A DNA stretch of 64,000 nt from Saccopteryx bilineata (lineage: Eukaryota > Chordata > Mammalia > Chiroptera > Emballonuridae). The stretch's first letter is position 1. Every line of letters starts with the position of its first letter. Of the stretch, positions 47,458 to 58,500 are shown one piece after another. The DNA lies in the NCBI RefSeq assembly GCF_036850765.1, contig NC_089490.1:98010074-98074073 (forward strand), read 5' to 3'. The position numbers were made by a program, and so were the translations under genes. The notes under the pieces were generated by a model. The model was not told the origin of the DNA. It saw only the letters and a list, made by a program, of their open reading frames with translations, and ran no database searches.

Positions 47458-49032
47458 ACTAGGTGACTTTTTCCCAATACCCCACTTCATCCACAGCATA
47501 CCCAAGAGATGGTGGGTTTGACTTCTGAAGAAATTAAAACAGACAGACAAGAGGCCAGGCCCATTGAGGGAGGGGTGAGTCAAAGGCTGAATATCAGTAA
47601 ATACACAGGAATAGTCCTCTTGCAACCTTCCTATCAGACATATATACTCCCAGGAAAGATACTAAAAGATTCTTTTGTAGAGAAAGTGGATGGAAATAAG
47701 AAAAGAAAAAGAAAAAAAAAAGAACCTACAGTATTGCCATTAGGGATTCCCTAACAAAACCCCACTTTACCTGAAAAATGAGGTCCACCAGCCAAAAAGA
47801 CTTACCTAGGCCCACAAAGCTTTTAATGACATTGTTAGTATCTCATTGTTAAATATAAACTAAGGCCTGAGGATAAACAGACATTCATGACACAGACCAG
47901 GGAGATGAAGTAACAGAAAATCAAAACAGACTAATAAAAGCTGGGCCTCTGAGGAAACACAAACGGTGAGGACACCAAGATCTACCATCAATACCCTCAG
48001 AGAAATGAGACAGGGTATGGCATCCATCGAACAAGAACCAACTGGCATAAGAATGAACAGTAGAGAACACAGAAGTACTCTTGAAAATGTCCCATGACCG
48101 CTGTAATGAAAATTAATTCCATGAGAGAAAACGTGGAGAACATTCTCCAGAATGAACAGAAGGACAAAGACTAAGCAAGCCTTCAGCCTTGGTTACTGCT
48201 GCAATTTTGTGTGGCAGGGATTTGCTGACATTAAACCAGCCATCTTCTTTAGCTCGCAGGGAAAAATCAGGAAAGCGAAATATTGAGTGTGTTCATGTGC
48301 AAATGTGCTCAGACTTTGAACTTGAATTAGATTTCAAAGATTAGCTTACAAACTAAAGAATATTTTCCCCTAAAAAACCATCAAAAATTATATAAAACCA
48401 GTTTTTAAAAGCCCATAATCTCCTAAAGCAGCAATTTGATTAAAAAACCAACCAAACAAAATCTTTTGTCTGTAAGTGGGATTTCAAGATAAATTATGTG
48501 GGACAATGTATTTGAGCTACTAATTAAGCTAGATATGCTTCTAGCATTGATTTTACTTATGGGTCTTAATTTCACCGGATGTTTTCTAACCCTAAACTTG
48601 TGCTACAATTTCAAACACAAGTACTTTTCTGAACATTTTTATTTCAGATCTCCCAAGATTACAATGCAATTTAGAGTGCAAATCTATGACACAATTTACT
48701 TTAACCCTAAATTCAGTATAATGGAGTTCATTGTAGAAGAAAGATTCAGTTATCAGGAAATCAGAAGAACCTCACTGAGCAATATATAACCATAATCCCA
48801 TTCTCAGAGCTCACAGTAATAACTTCATTACATATTCACACATTTTTTTAAAAACCTGTAAATAAGTGATAAGAGAAATTAGAAGGCTATACCCATGCAT
48901 GGTTAAAATAAAAATAAGTTCATTTATGTTCCTGCAAAATTCAAAATAATACCTCCAATGGCCTACCTTAAACCTTCTCTACTTAAAAATGCTCTCTACT
49001 CACAGAAATATTCCCTATTAAACCTTAAGAAT

Positions 49033-49372
49033 AGGCCTTGGCCAGTGGCTTAGTAGATAGAACGTCAGCCTGGTATATGGACTTCCCTGGTTCAATCCCC
49101 AGTCAGGGCACACAGGAGAAACGACCATCTGCTTCTCCCCACCCCTCATCCCCTTCTCTCCCTCTTCTCCTCCCTCAACCAGTAGCTCAGTTGGTGCTAC
49201 GCTCTACCCTGGGAGCTGAGGATAGCTTGGTTGGTCAAGCGTGTCAGCCTCATGCTAAAATAGCTCAGTTGATTTGAGCATCTGCCCCAGAGGGGATTGC
49301 CCGGGTGGATCCTTGTCAGGGTGCATGTGGGAGTGTGTCACTATATCCCCTCCTCTTACTTAAAAAACAAAA
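49033..49372 (+). mobile_element. Diverged long SINE with extra tRNA-like modules
   Basis: The start is of the GGCCTTGGCCAGTGGCTTAG type, with the usual B-box and GGCACACAGGAG. The body then contains three further A-box-like units: AGTAGCTCAGTTGGTGCT (49181), GATAGCTTGGTTGGTCAAGC (49221) and AATAGCTCAGTTGATTTGAG (49259). They occupy the place of the 'GGATGGCTCTGTGGCC...' body of the young long copies. Tail (CAAAA)n. Confidence 0.85.
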
Positions 49373-50311
49373 CAAAACAAAAACAAAAACAACACTTGAA
49401 GAATAGAAACCTTAAAGTTAACACAAAATGAATACAAAAAAGTCTAAGCACTTTTTGGTGAAGTCTAAGCACTTCACATGGATGTAGTTAGTCTCTTTAA
49501 CATAATTATGAAAGATTGCTCATCATGAGGAACAGGACATCATTTTCCCACTTTATTCCCTCATCAGGAATATTTGAATGAATGCAAATTTTATTGCAAA
49601 CTGAGAAGAAGGAATCTTCTTTAGAAATGATTAATTATTATTAGAATACATGATAATCCAATTATGGACAGAACTCTTTTTTGGTTATGAAAGCAGAGAG
49701 CACTATTTTAATACTTTTTTATTGTTTTTAATTTATTGTGTTTACATAGATTCTAGTATATTAATACTTTTAAAGCAATATTAAAATGTACACTGAAAAG
49801 AATTCTGAAGCAACAAGAGATTTCTCAGTCTTCTAATGACCCTGTAGGAAGTTTGCTTTGTGGAATTACCATATTCTCTGGCTTTCTACCCACTCACAGG
49901 GGAAAAGAAGGAGGTACAGACTACTATTCCTTACTCTGAAACAAAACAAAAGAGGACCTACAGACTTGAGGTATAAGTAGCTAAAGCCAGTAGCTTTGAA
50001 TTCTTTTCCCAGTCTCACTGGTGTGGTCCTTGACATGGCACTTTTAAATATACAAAGAGAGTCAAATACACTTACAGTTTTCTAGTATGTGCCCCCTTCC
50101 TTTTTTTGCTCTATAAAAGGACATTTATTTGCCCCTTTACAGACTAAAAATATTTTACAGTCAGTAAACAAATATCTTGACTATGTATATAATCCCAAAG
50201 GTAAGTAAATAGAGTCCTATAGAGAAGTAAAAACTCCCCTATGCAACTCTGAATCAATGTGTCCTAATATACTTACTCTTGATAAGATTTTTTCTTTCTG
50301 TTATAACCAAT

Positions 50312-50480
50312 AGCAATAACTGGCATTTATTGAGGACTTAATGCATGGCAGGCCATGGTGCTAAACACTCTACATGCTTTATCACTGACAGTGCTCACAG
50401 TCACCTTAGGGAGAGACCTCCAATCACCGTACTCCTTTATAAATGAGAACTGAGACTTAGCAGAGCTGGTCTCCAAAATC
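50312..50480 (-). mobile_element. MIR SINE
   Basis: ACTGGCATTTATTGAGGACT, GGTGCTAAACACTCTACATG and AATGAGAACTGAGACTTAGC: reversed MIR. Confidence 0.7.
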
Positions 50481-50689
50481 CAGGAGCAAAAGCACTATGT
50501 CCATTATGGTCTTTGAAAAATATAGAAAAGCCATAAAAAGGGCAAACTCATCATCCCAAGAAACTGTTTTTGTTTTGGTTCATTTCTTTCTGATCTTATT
50601 TCTATCTATACAATTTTTGTTTCATACCCTTTTTCACTTATTAAGTTATAAGAAATTCTCACAAAATATCAATTTTCATGGCCATTAAC

Positions 50690-51512
50690 TGTTTCAGTGA
50701 CTGCCACACTTACTTGAACACTTGGGCTATTTTCAGATTTTTGCTATTATAAATAATGCTTTTATAGCTCTCTATGTAAAAAAATTTCTTAATCAAGGGT
50801 TATTTCTTTATAATCATTTAAATAGAAATATCAGGTTAATGGACAGGTAGATTTAAGGCCACATTGCCAAATTTCTTTTCCAAAAGGGTTGTATCAATTT
50901 GTATGGCTCCTAATTTACTAGATATTATACTTTAAAAATATAAATGTCTTAAGTATGTGAAAAGTGGTATTTTTAAATTTATATTTCTTTCATTGGATTA
51001 TATGTAAAATTGATTTTTTTTTCACTAGTCTCCTAAGGTGGAAGCCTAGGTTATTGATTTTAGACCTTTCTTCTTTTTAAACATATGCATTTAATACTAT
51101 AAATTTCCCTCTAAGCAAATTAATTTTGCTGTATCCCACAAATTTTGCTACATTGTAGTTTTATGTCTCTTCAGTCCTAAATATTTTAAATTTCATTTGA
51201 GACTTCTTCTTTGGTATGTGAACTATTCAAATGTATATTATCTATTTCCAGATATTTGGGAAAAATAACAGCTATCTTTCTGCTATTTATTTCCAGTTTT
51301 ATTCATTGTTATTTGAGAGCATACCTTTTATAATTTCTATTCTTTTAAACTTGTTAAGATGTTTTCTGGCCCAGCATATGGTCTGTCAACACATATATTT
51401 CATGTGTGTTGAAAAGAATGTGTATTCCTCTGTTATTGGGTGGAGTAGTCTATAAACATCAATTTGATCAAATTAAATGATCTATTCAAGTCCTCTATAT
51501 ACTTACTATTTT
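50690..51512 (-). mobile_element. Old L1 fragments, antisense
   Basis: 50690-50945 reads as the 3' ORF2 complement. 51010-51512 reads as the ORF2 complement also seen at 1850-2250 (TTGAAAAGAATGTGTATTCC, GGCCCAGCATATGGTCTGTC). The copy is cut by the SINE at 51523. The order suggests two pieces or an internal deletion. Confidence 0.65.
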
Positions 51513-51522
51513 CACTCTTTTC

Positions 51523-51896
51523 TATCTTTTTTTTTTTAATGCATTTTTTCTGAAGGTAGAAGCAGGGAGGCAGTCAGACTCCCGCATGCCTCGGACTGAG
51601 ATTCACCCAGCATGCCCACCAGGGGACGATGCTCTGCCTATCTGGGGCGTTGCTCCATTGTGGCTGGAGCCATTCTAGCACTTGAGGCAAAGGCCATGGA
51701 GGCATCCTCGGCACTCAGGCCAACTTTGCTCCAATGCAGCCTTTGCTGCAGGAGCGGAAGGGGAGACAGAGAGGAAGGAGAGGGGGAAGGGTGGAGAAGC
51801 AAATGAGCACTTCTCCTGTGTGCCCTGCCAGGAATTGAAGCCGAGATTTCCACATGCCAAGCTGATGCTCTACCACTAAGCCAACCAGCCAGGGCC
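51523..51896 (-). mobile_element. Long tRNA-derived bat SINE
   Basis: Minus strand GGCCCTGGCTGGTTGGCTTA start and full body. The 10-bp duplication CACTCTTTTC lies at 51513-51522 and 51897-51906. Confidence 0.93.
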
Positions 51897-53179
51897 CACT
51901 CTTTTCAAACTATACTCACTTTTAGCAATTAGTGAAAAGTCAACAAAAGAAAAAATATATAAAAACTAAATTATGCTTAAAGCTTATATTGTAGGAAACA
52001 GATTTTCCATGCATGCATTCCTTGAAGTTTTTAGTTTTTGTCTAGCACCTCTTTCTAACAATGAAGAGGATGTATGAGAAGAAAAGCTGGGTGAGAAGGC
52101 GAGCCAGAAACACAGAAGAAAATACTGAAAGAAAACACCAATCACGTCACCAGTCTGAGATTTTTCCATATTCTAAATAATGCTTTCACACCTACTGAAA
52201 AAGAAAAGAAATGCTTATTGATCAAGGATTTAATCTTCATCTGTCTTAAGAATTCATAGTTATCAATGAAAAAATAATATAGCTCTTAAAAAGAGTACTT
52301 ATATTCTTGCCTTTTGAACTGACCCCCTTTTTACTGTAAAATACCACAAATTCACGGCTTTATAGAGTTGGAAAAGTAATGTAGTACATAAAGTTTAGCT
52401 GATTACATAGAGTTATAGTTTCAAGAGTTGCTTCAGAGCCATCAGACTATTTGGAAAACCTTTTTCATAACAAGTGTGTTCTTCCTTTAAAATGTAAACT
52501 CTGAGACAATCTTAGAAGCAAATATTGACTGCGTACTTATATTAAGTCAGTTGTTGTATTTTAGTCATAACAATGCAAAAACGTGAAGCATAGGTTTACT
52601 TTTTAACTCCAGCCCTGTTCAAAGATCACTTATTGGCCTCTGAAGGAACAGGTGGCGGCATGTCTGTTATAGTTTAACAAGTGGCCTTTGGGCGAGGGAG
52701 AGTCATTCAGATACCCCTGGATGCTCTCATGTGTGGCGGGGCGCACTTGCTAAAACATTCTTCTCTCTTCATCTGGAGACCTAGAATCTGTATCTTAGGC
52801 ACCAGGCAGGTATTCCAGACTTCCTTCTGAGTCATAGATGAAAAATGCCATCTTACAACTGAGACAGCAATTCTTTTGCCAGGAAATTACATTCTTAATT
52901 TCCCAATAGTGACATAAATATTTCAGTTCTTGGTAAATAAGATAGTAGCATTACTAATTAGAGTATACATCTGAGTATTTATCCTTTGATAACAGAAAAT
53001 ACAGAGATTTTTTTTTTCTATCAGAAGTATTAATTATACTAGATTCCCCAAAGAATTTCAGGTTCACCTCAAATACCAGCAATTCAATTCTATTTCACTA
53101 CTCACATCGGCTGGGTTGGATTGAATTGGTACTGCATTACATTTATCATTGATCTTAGGAGTATTAACATCTTCAAGGA

Positions 53180-54110
53180 ATTGTTTATATTTTTATGAAC
53201 ATGGTATAACTCTGCATGCATTTAGGTATTTTTTAAAGACATTTTCATAATTTTATAATTTATACATAAAAACCTTGCTAATCTTTTATTAGACTTATTG
53301 CTACACACTAGTTTTGGTTGTTTTTATAGATGATGTCTTTTAAAAAATATTTCTAAGTATTTGTTGATATATTGGAATATAATTTTTTTTTGTATATTGG
53401 TCTTATATCTAGTAACCTTACTAAATTCTTAGTTTTAAAAATTTGTAGTCTTGAATTTTTCTGCATATAAACAACCACATCATCTGCATATACATACAGT
53501 TTGTTTCTTCTTTTCTAATTCTTTTTTGTGTGTTACAGAGACAGAGAGAGGGACAGACAGAAAGAAAGGGAGCGAGATGAGAAGCATCAATTCTTTGCTG
53601 TGGCTCCTTAGTTTCCTTAGTTGTTCATTGATTGCCTTTTCATATGTTCCTTGACCGGTGTAGGGGGGGCTCCAGCAGAGCAAGTGACCCCTTGCACAAG
53701 CCAATGACCTTGGGCTTAAGCCAGTGACCATGAGGTCATGTCTATGATCCCACGCTCAAGCCAGCAACCCCATGCTCAAGCTGGTGAGCCCACACTCAAG
53801 CTGGATGAGCCTGCGCCCAAGCCGGGGACCTTGGGCTTCAGGCCAGCAATCTTTGGGCTCACGCCAGCAACCATGGGGTCATGTCTATGATCCTACGCTC
53901 AAGCCAGCAACCCACACTCAAGCTGGTAAGCCCACACTCAAGCCAATGACCTCAGGGTTTTGAACTTGGGTTCTCTGCATCCCAGTCCAACACTCTATCC
54001 ATTGTGCCTCCACCTGATCGGGCTCTTTTTTAATTCTTATAACTTTTATTTGTTTTTCTCTGCCAATACACCAGCTAGAACATTTAGTACAGTTTGAATA
54101 CCACAATATT
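53180..54110 (-). mobile_element. Old L1 ORF2 fragment, antisense, split by a SINE
   Basis: 53180-53508 and 54039-54110 read as the complement of the reverse-transcriptase region (the Asp-Asp-containing part falls near 53460-53500: CCACATCATCTGCATATACA). The SINE 53524-54023 splits it. Confidence 0.65.
53524..54023 (-). mobile_element. Medium bat SINE with an internal tandem duplication
   Basis: About 500 bp instead of about 320. The segment containing GGTCATGTCTATGATCC occurs twice, at about 53734 and 53877, so roughly 143 bp is repeated with the surrounding 'ctcaagccagc' units. The duplication TCTTTTCTAATTCTT (53509-53523) / TCTTTTTTAATTCTT (54024-54038) shows one insertion. Confidence 0.88.
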
Positions 54111-55874
54111 GGAAGACTGGATTTCCTTTATTATTTTGTGATGTAAGCAAAGTGTTTCAAGACTTTTTTTTTTACCCAGCACTAAGTGTCTTGTACTATC
54201 CAAGCAATCTGAACTATTGCTAGAGTCATAGCCTATCTTTAATCATTTTCCATTGCTTTACCTTTTTGACCAGGTAAGAATCACTATTTACACACTTTCT
54301 AATCTATGTTTTAAATTCACTGTTTTGAGTTTCCAGTGGTGCATTTTTGTGAAATTGAATACTGATTGTGAAATCAATTCCCTACTGAGACAGTGTGTTT
54401 CTCTTTTCAATCAGATTATTTGTTAATACTCATGTCTTCCAGAAAAACCTTAATTAAAAAATAAAATTACTTTCAAAGGCAATGAGTTAGCTAGACTATG
54501 GGTCTACCTAACTTTTCAATGGAGTATTCTTTATTTCTTTCCACAATGTTTCCAGCACTTCCAAGCATGCACGTTGCTTTATTGCACATCAGTGACACTG
54601 TTCACCTCACTGTTTCTGTGAATGCCATGCACGAGAAGGGTGCAGTGCACTATTGTCTTGTCTATGTATTTCACTTTTTTGTCTGATTAGGACTGTAGGG
54701 CCTCTCTTTAGCAAGTACTGTAGTAATAATCTTCAAATGTCTGACTCCAGAAATAACTCTACTTGTGTTTCAGAAAGATTCTTTGCTGCAAACAGAAGAA
54801 TATTATGTCTGAGAGATGTGTTACTATAATATTGCTTTAGTAGGATAATCTCCTACCCCAAATCAGTATTGATTTAGTGTTTTTACTTTAGTATTATATA
54901 ATTAAGTAAATTGTTACTTCTGTTTAAATAAACGCAATTAGGATGAGGTTTTAAAAATGGGTAGAGTTGGGAGGGATTCTTGTGGGAAAGAATCAACAAA
55001 AAACGAATAGTTACAAATCTCATTAGTAGTAATAATATTTGTGATGAGATAATGATAATGATAAGGTGGTAATAATAATAAATTCTAGTTGTTTGACTTA
55101 GTTCCAAATTGAAGCTGCATGTGGCTTAGTTTCTGCCATAAGAAAATTATTTAAAGAGAGAGAGAAGATTACTTAGTATAGCTGCAACTTTCTCATTAAG
55201 AAAAGTCAGTGTTAATGATGAATGCCAAACACATAGTGAGGCCAAATTCTCAATTGCAACTTTTTGAACTCTCTTCTCATGCCCAAGCAAGGTCTAAATT
55301 AATTTGATCTGATTGAAACCATAATATTTTTTTAGAAAGGCAGGTTTTTATGGACTAAAAAGGTCAAATGCTATAGCTAATCTTTGTAGTTGTACGTCTA
55401 AAGCTTTAAAATATATAAATAAATTTAATATAGATATAATTTTATGGTTTCAATCAAATCAAATTATATATATTTGTAGAAATATTTCACTTAGTCATTC
55501 ACTTAGTGTTGGATAGCACAGGTATAGACCTCACAGAAAGTAAACACCACAAAGGAAACAATATATGTTTGGCACAAAGTAAGTACATGCAACTGGCTTG
55601 CACTAGCAGAAAAAAAGTACTGGATAGAACCAAAAAAGGAGTGAAAAGGAAAAAGTGGTAGAAAAAGAAAAGTTTAGATGCTCTGACATATTTTCAAATA
55701 AGGATGCTAGCACAGGAGCTAAACAGAAGGCAAACATAGGAACCACAGGCTATAAAAAAGTTGTGAATAGTCAAGAGTTGGAAAGCAACTTAACTTCAAA
55801 AGCAAAAGCAGTCTGCACTGACAACATATAAGGCATATTATTAGGTTTGTTGCTACTACGAAGTGGCCAGGTTC

Positions 55875-55950
55875 TGCAACTGTGATTAATTCATCTTTAT
55901 ATCCCCAGTGTCTGGCACAGAATAAGTTCTCAATAAATATTTGTTGAAAA
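55875..55950 (+). mobile_element. L2 3' end
   Basis: ATATCCCCAGTGTCTGGCAC then AGTTCTCAATAAATATTTGT. It lies directly before the H3.3 pseudogene. Confidence 0.6.
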
Positions 55951-55999
55951 GGGAGGGGTTGTTTCCAGCTGCGACTGCACCTCCTCCAGCTCGCTGAAC

Positions 56000-56624
56000 T
56001 TCAGAGGAATGAGAAGGAGAGTAAGTAAGGAGGCCTCTCTATACCATGGCACATACAAAGCTGACTGCCTGTAAATGGACATGTGGTATAGCACTGAGGA
56101 AGTTACTAGTTACTAAAGCCACTTGCAAGTGAGTGCCCTCTACTGGACGGGTGAAGAAACCTCATGGTTACAGGCTTGGTACCATGGCACAACATAAATT
56201 AGACATTATCAGAAGTTCAGTGAACTTCTGATTCACAAACTTCCTTTCCAGAGTCTGGTGCGAAAAATTACTCAGGACTTCAAAACAGATCTGCCCTTCC
56301 AGGGTGTAGCTATTGGTGCTTTACAGAAGGCAAGTGAGGCCTAACTGATTGGCCTTTTTGAAGACACCAACCTGTGTGCTATCCATGCCAAATGGTAACA
56401 ATGCCAAGAGGCATCCAGCTAGCACGCTTCACACATGGAGAACGTGCCTACGTGTATAAATGCAAGTTGAAAATAGGGGACAGAAATCAGGTATTGGTAG
56501 TTTTTCCATTTTCATGTGTGTGAAGTTTTAATATAATGTGGGGACAGAAAGCATTAATGCAAGTCAAAATGTTTCAGTGAACAAGTTTCAGCAACTTTAT
56601 CAATAAACCTGTTAAATTTTTCTG
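56000..56624 (+). pseudogene. Processed pseudogene of histone H3.3 (H3-3A type)
   Basis: From the ATG at 56046 the codons follow histone H3.3, starting MAHTKLTACK beside the normal MARTKQTARK, without introns. An in-frame TGA falls at the Ser28 codon. A one-base deletion near the Arg-Glu-Ile segment (about 56184-56195) shifts the frame, and further small losses occur near 56392-56405. The match resumes in the shifted frames through the QDFKTDL, EDTNLCAIHAK and IQLAR segments and ends near 56450. The downstream piece (56450-56624) resembles the H3-3A 3' UTR and ends in AATAAACCTGTTAAATTTTT, a poly-A signal context. No clear A-tail or target duplication remains, so the copy is old. It cannot make a histone. 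The 5' limit is approximate. Confidence 0.9.
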
Positions 56625-57095
56625 GAGGAAAAATTAGAGGAAGAATAATCAATTAGAGAGCTATGTGACCCAGTTAAAAAATATTCCAATTCACCAACGT
56701 CACATGTGGTTAAAGAAAATCTGTTTCTGAGTTGTTTTTGTGGGTGTGGTCCACAGGCAGCCCTGGTGACACATCCGGAAATGTGGCGAACAGAATGAGG
56801 GCAAGTGCTGCAAAGTGATCTCACGGTCACAGCCTGGGTGGGCCTGGTAGGTCAGTTCTCTTGAAGTACATTCATTCTGGAAAGTTCTCATATGACTAAG
56901 AAGAAGCTGACAGAAATTGAACAGATTTCATCATTAAACAAATAGAAAACATCAAACAGGTAATGGAAAATGTTGTTGACTGAGGATAAGAGGAAACATT
57001 TTTAGAAAATTTATCATAACCTCCTGTCTCTTTTATTCTCTTTCACATAATTCTCTCCTCCCTTTGCCTTCACCCTGTCCTCCCTTACCCTACAG

Positions 57096-57392
57096 CAGTG
57101 GTCTCCAACCCCCGGGCCACGGACCAGTACCGGTCCGTGGGTCATTTGGTACCGGTCCGCAGAGAAAGAATAAATAACTTACATTAGTTCCATTTTATTT
57201 ATATTTAAGTCTGCACGATGTTTTATTTTCAAAAAATGACCAGATTCCCTCTGTTACATTTGTCTAAGACTCACTCTTGACGCTTGTCTTGGTCACGTGA
57301 TACACTTATTCGTCCCACCCTAAAGGCCGGTCCGTGAAAATATTTTCTGACATTAAACTGGTCCGTGGCCCAAAAAAGGTTGGGGACCACTG
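57096..57392. mobile_element. hAT DNA element with exact 8-bp target duplication
   Basis: The ends CAGTGGTCTCCAACCCCCGG and, reverse-complemented, CAGTGGTCCCCAACCTTTTT form inverted repeats. Exact CCCTACAG copies flank it (57088-57095 and 57393-57400). It has GGACCAGTACCGGTCCGTGG near the left end and GGCCGGTCCGTG near the right. 297 bp, non-autonomous. Confidence 0.93.
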
Positions 57393-57439
57393 CCCTACAG
57401 GACAGCAGTGTTTCCCTATAATCCATTCAAGAGCACTGT

Positions 57440-57540
57440 CTTTGCAAGTTAAGTAACTTGCCCAAAATCTCCTGAAAAGAGACAGAGCCAGGATTTGAAA
57501 AATTGGACCCCAGAGCTCCTGGCCATTACCATTCTATTAA
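57440..57540 (-). mobile_element. MIR remnant
   Basis: AAGTTAAGTAACTTGCCCAA, GACAGAGCCAGGATTTGAAA and CCAGAGCTCCTGGCCATTAC: reversed MIR core. Confidence 0.65.
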
Positions 57541-57765
57541 ACTCGATTATGCAGTAGTTACACGGCAGGTAGAAAGCAAAATGCCTTCAAGCACCACCCC
57601 CAGTCTATCAGTAAGCAGCAATTATCTTTTAGCTCAATCAAATATTCTAAACCCCTTACCAGAAAAAGCCACCTAAAAGTTTCTAAATTACCCACCTATA
57701 TAAAACAAGAAAACACCAGAGACCCATAGATCTCCAGAGATAAAGAATAGAGTTGAGGATGAAGA

Positions 57766-57890
57766 CTTGACTTGGGAGGAGGGGGTAAATACACAATATG
57801 GTGTACAGAAATGTGTTGTAGAATTGGGCACCTGAAATCTGTATAATTATATTAATGAGTGTGATCCCAATTAATCTCATTCTCAATTAA
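57766..57890 (+). mobile_element. L1 3' end, short
   Basis: GACTTGACTTGGGAGGAGGG, GTGTTGTAGAATTGGGCACC and CTGTATAATTATATTAATGA match the L1 end at 6837-6930. Confidence 0.65.
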
Positions 57891-58254
57891 AATGAGAACA
57901 ATAATAACACGTATCTTAAAAGTTTCAATATTAAATAAGTTAAAGCACTGAGAATAATGGTTGGTATATAAGCATTTAATAAAACTTAATTATTTATTAT
58001 TTTCTATCAGATGCAGTGAAGTTCTTTTTCTTTTGCTAACGATCTTAAAGAAAAATTCATATCATGATGTGTCTTCAATTTCTGTAGCTCAAGAATGTGA
58101 TTTCTAGCATGTACTCATATTTTCAAAAACTCTATACAACTTATTTGGATATTCCCTGTTGTATTTAAATACAACATATTATAACTTAATATTTTAACCA
58201 GACATTCACGTTTCTTAAAAAGTAAATCAAGAGATACTGATCATGCTGCAAAAG

Positions 58255-58500
58255 CAGAATGGTGAAATGGTTCAGAGCTGATTCTGGCACCCTAACTCTA
58301 GTTTAGAATCCCAGATCTTTTACTCACTAGCAGAGTGACTTTGGGCAAAGAATCTACCCTCCGCATGCCTCAGTTTCCTTATCTATAAATAGGGATAGTG
58401 ATAGTATCTACCTCATAGATTTGTTATGAGGATTAAATTAGTCATTACATATAAAGTTTTAGGAATAGTGTCTTATACACAGTATGCACTTATGTGAGTT
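58255..58500 (+). mobile_element. MIR SINE, well preserved
   Basis: GCAGAGTGACTTTGGGCAAA, CATGCCTCAGTTTCCTTATC, CTACCTCATAGATTTGTTAT and a GTGTCTTATACACAGTATGC end. Confidence 0.85.

Noticed and set aside
53690..53960. Regular short repeats suggesting a CRISPR array or satellite
   Set aside because: The units are degenerate 'ctcaagccagc' pieces of a SINE body. Spacers are absent and the host is a mammal.
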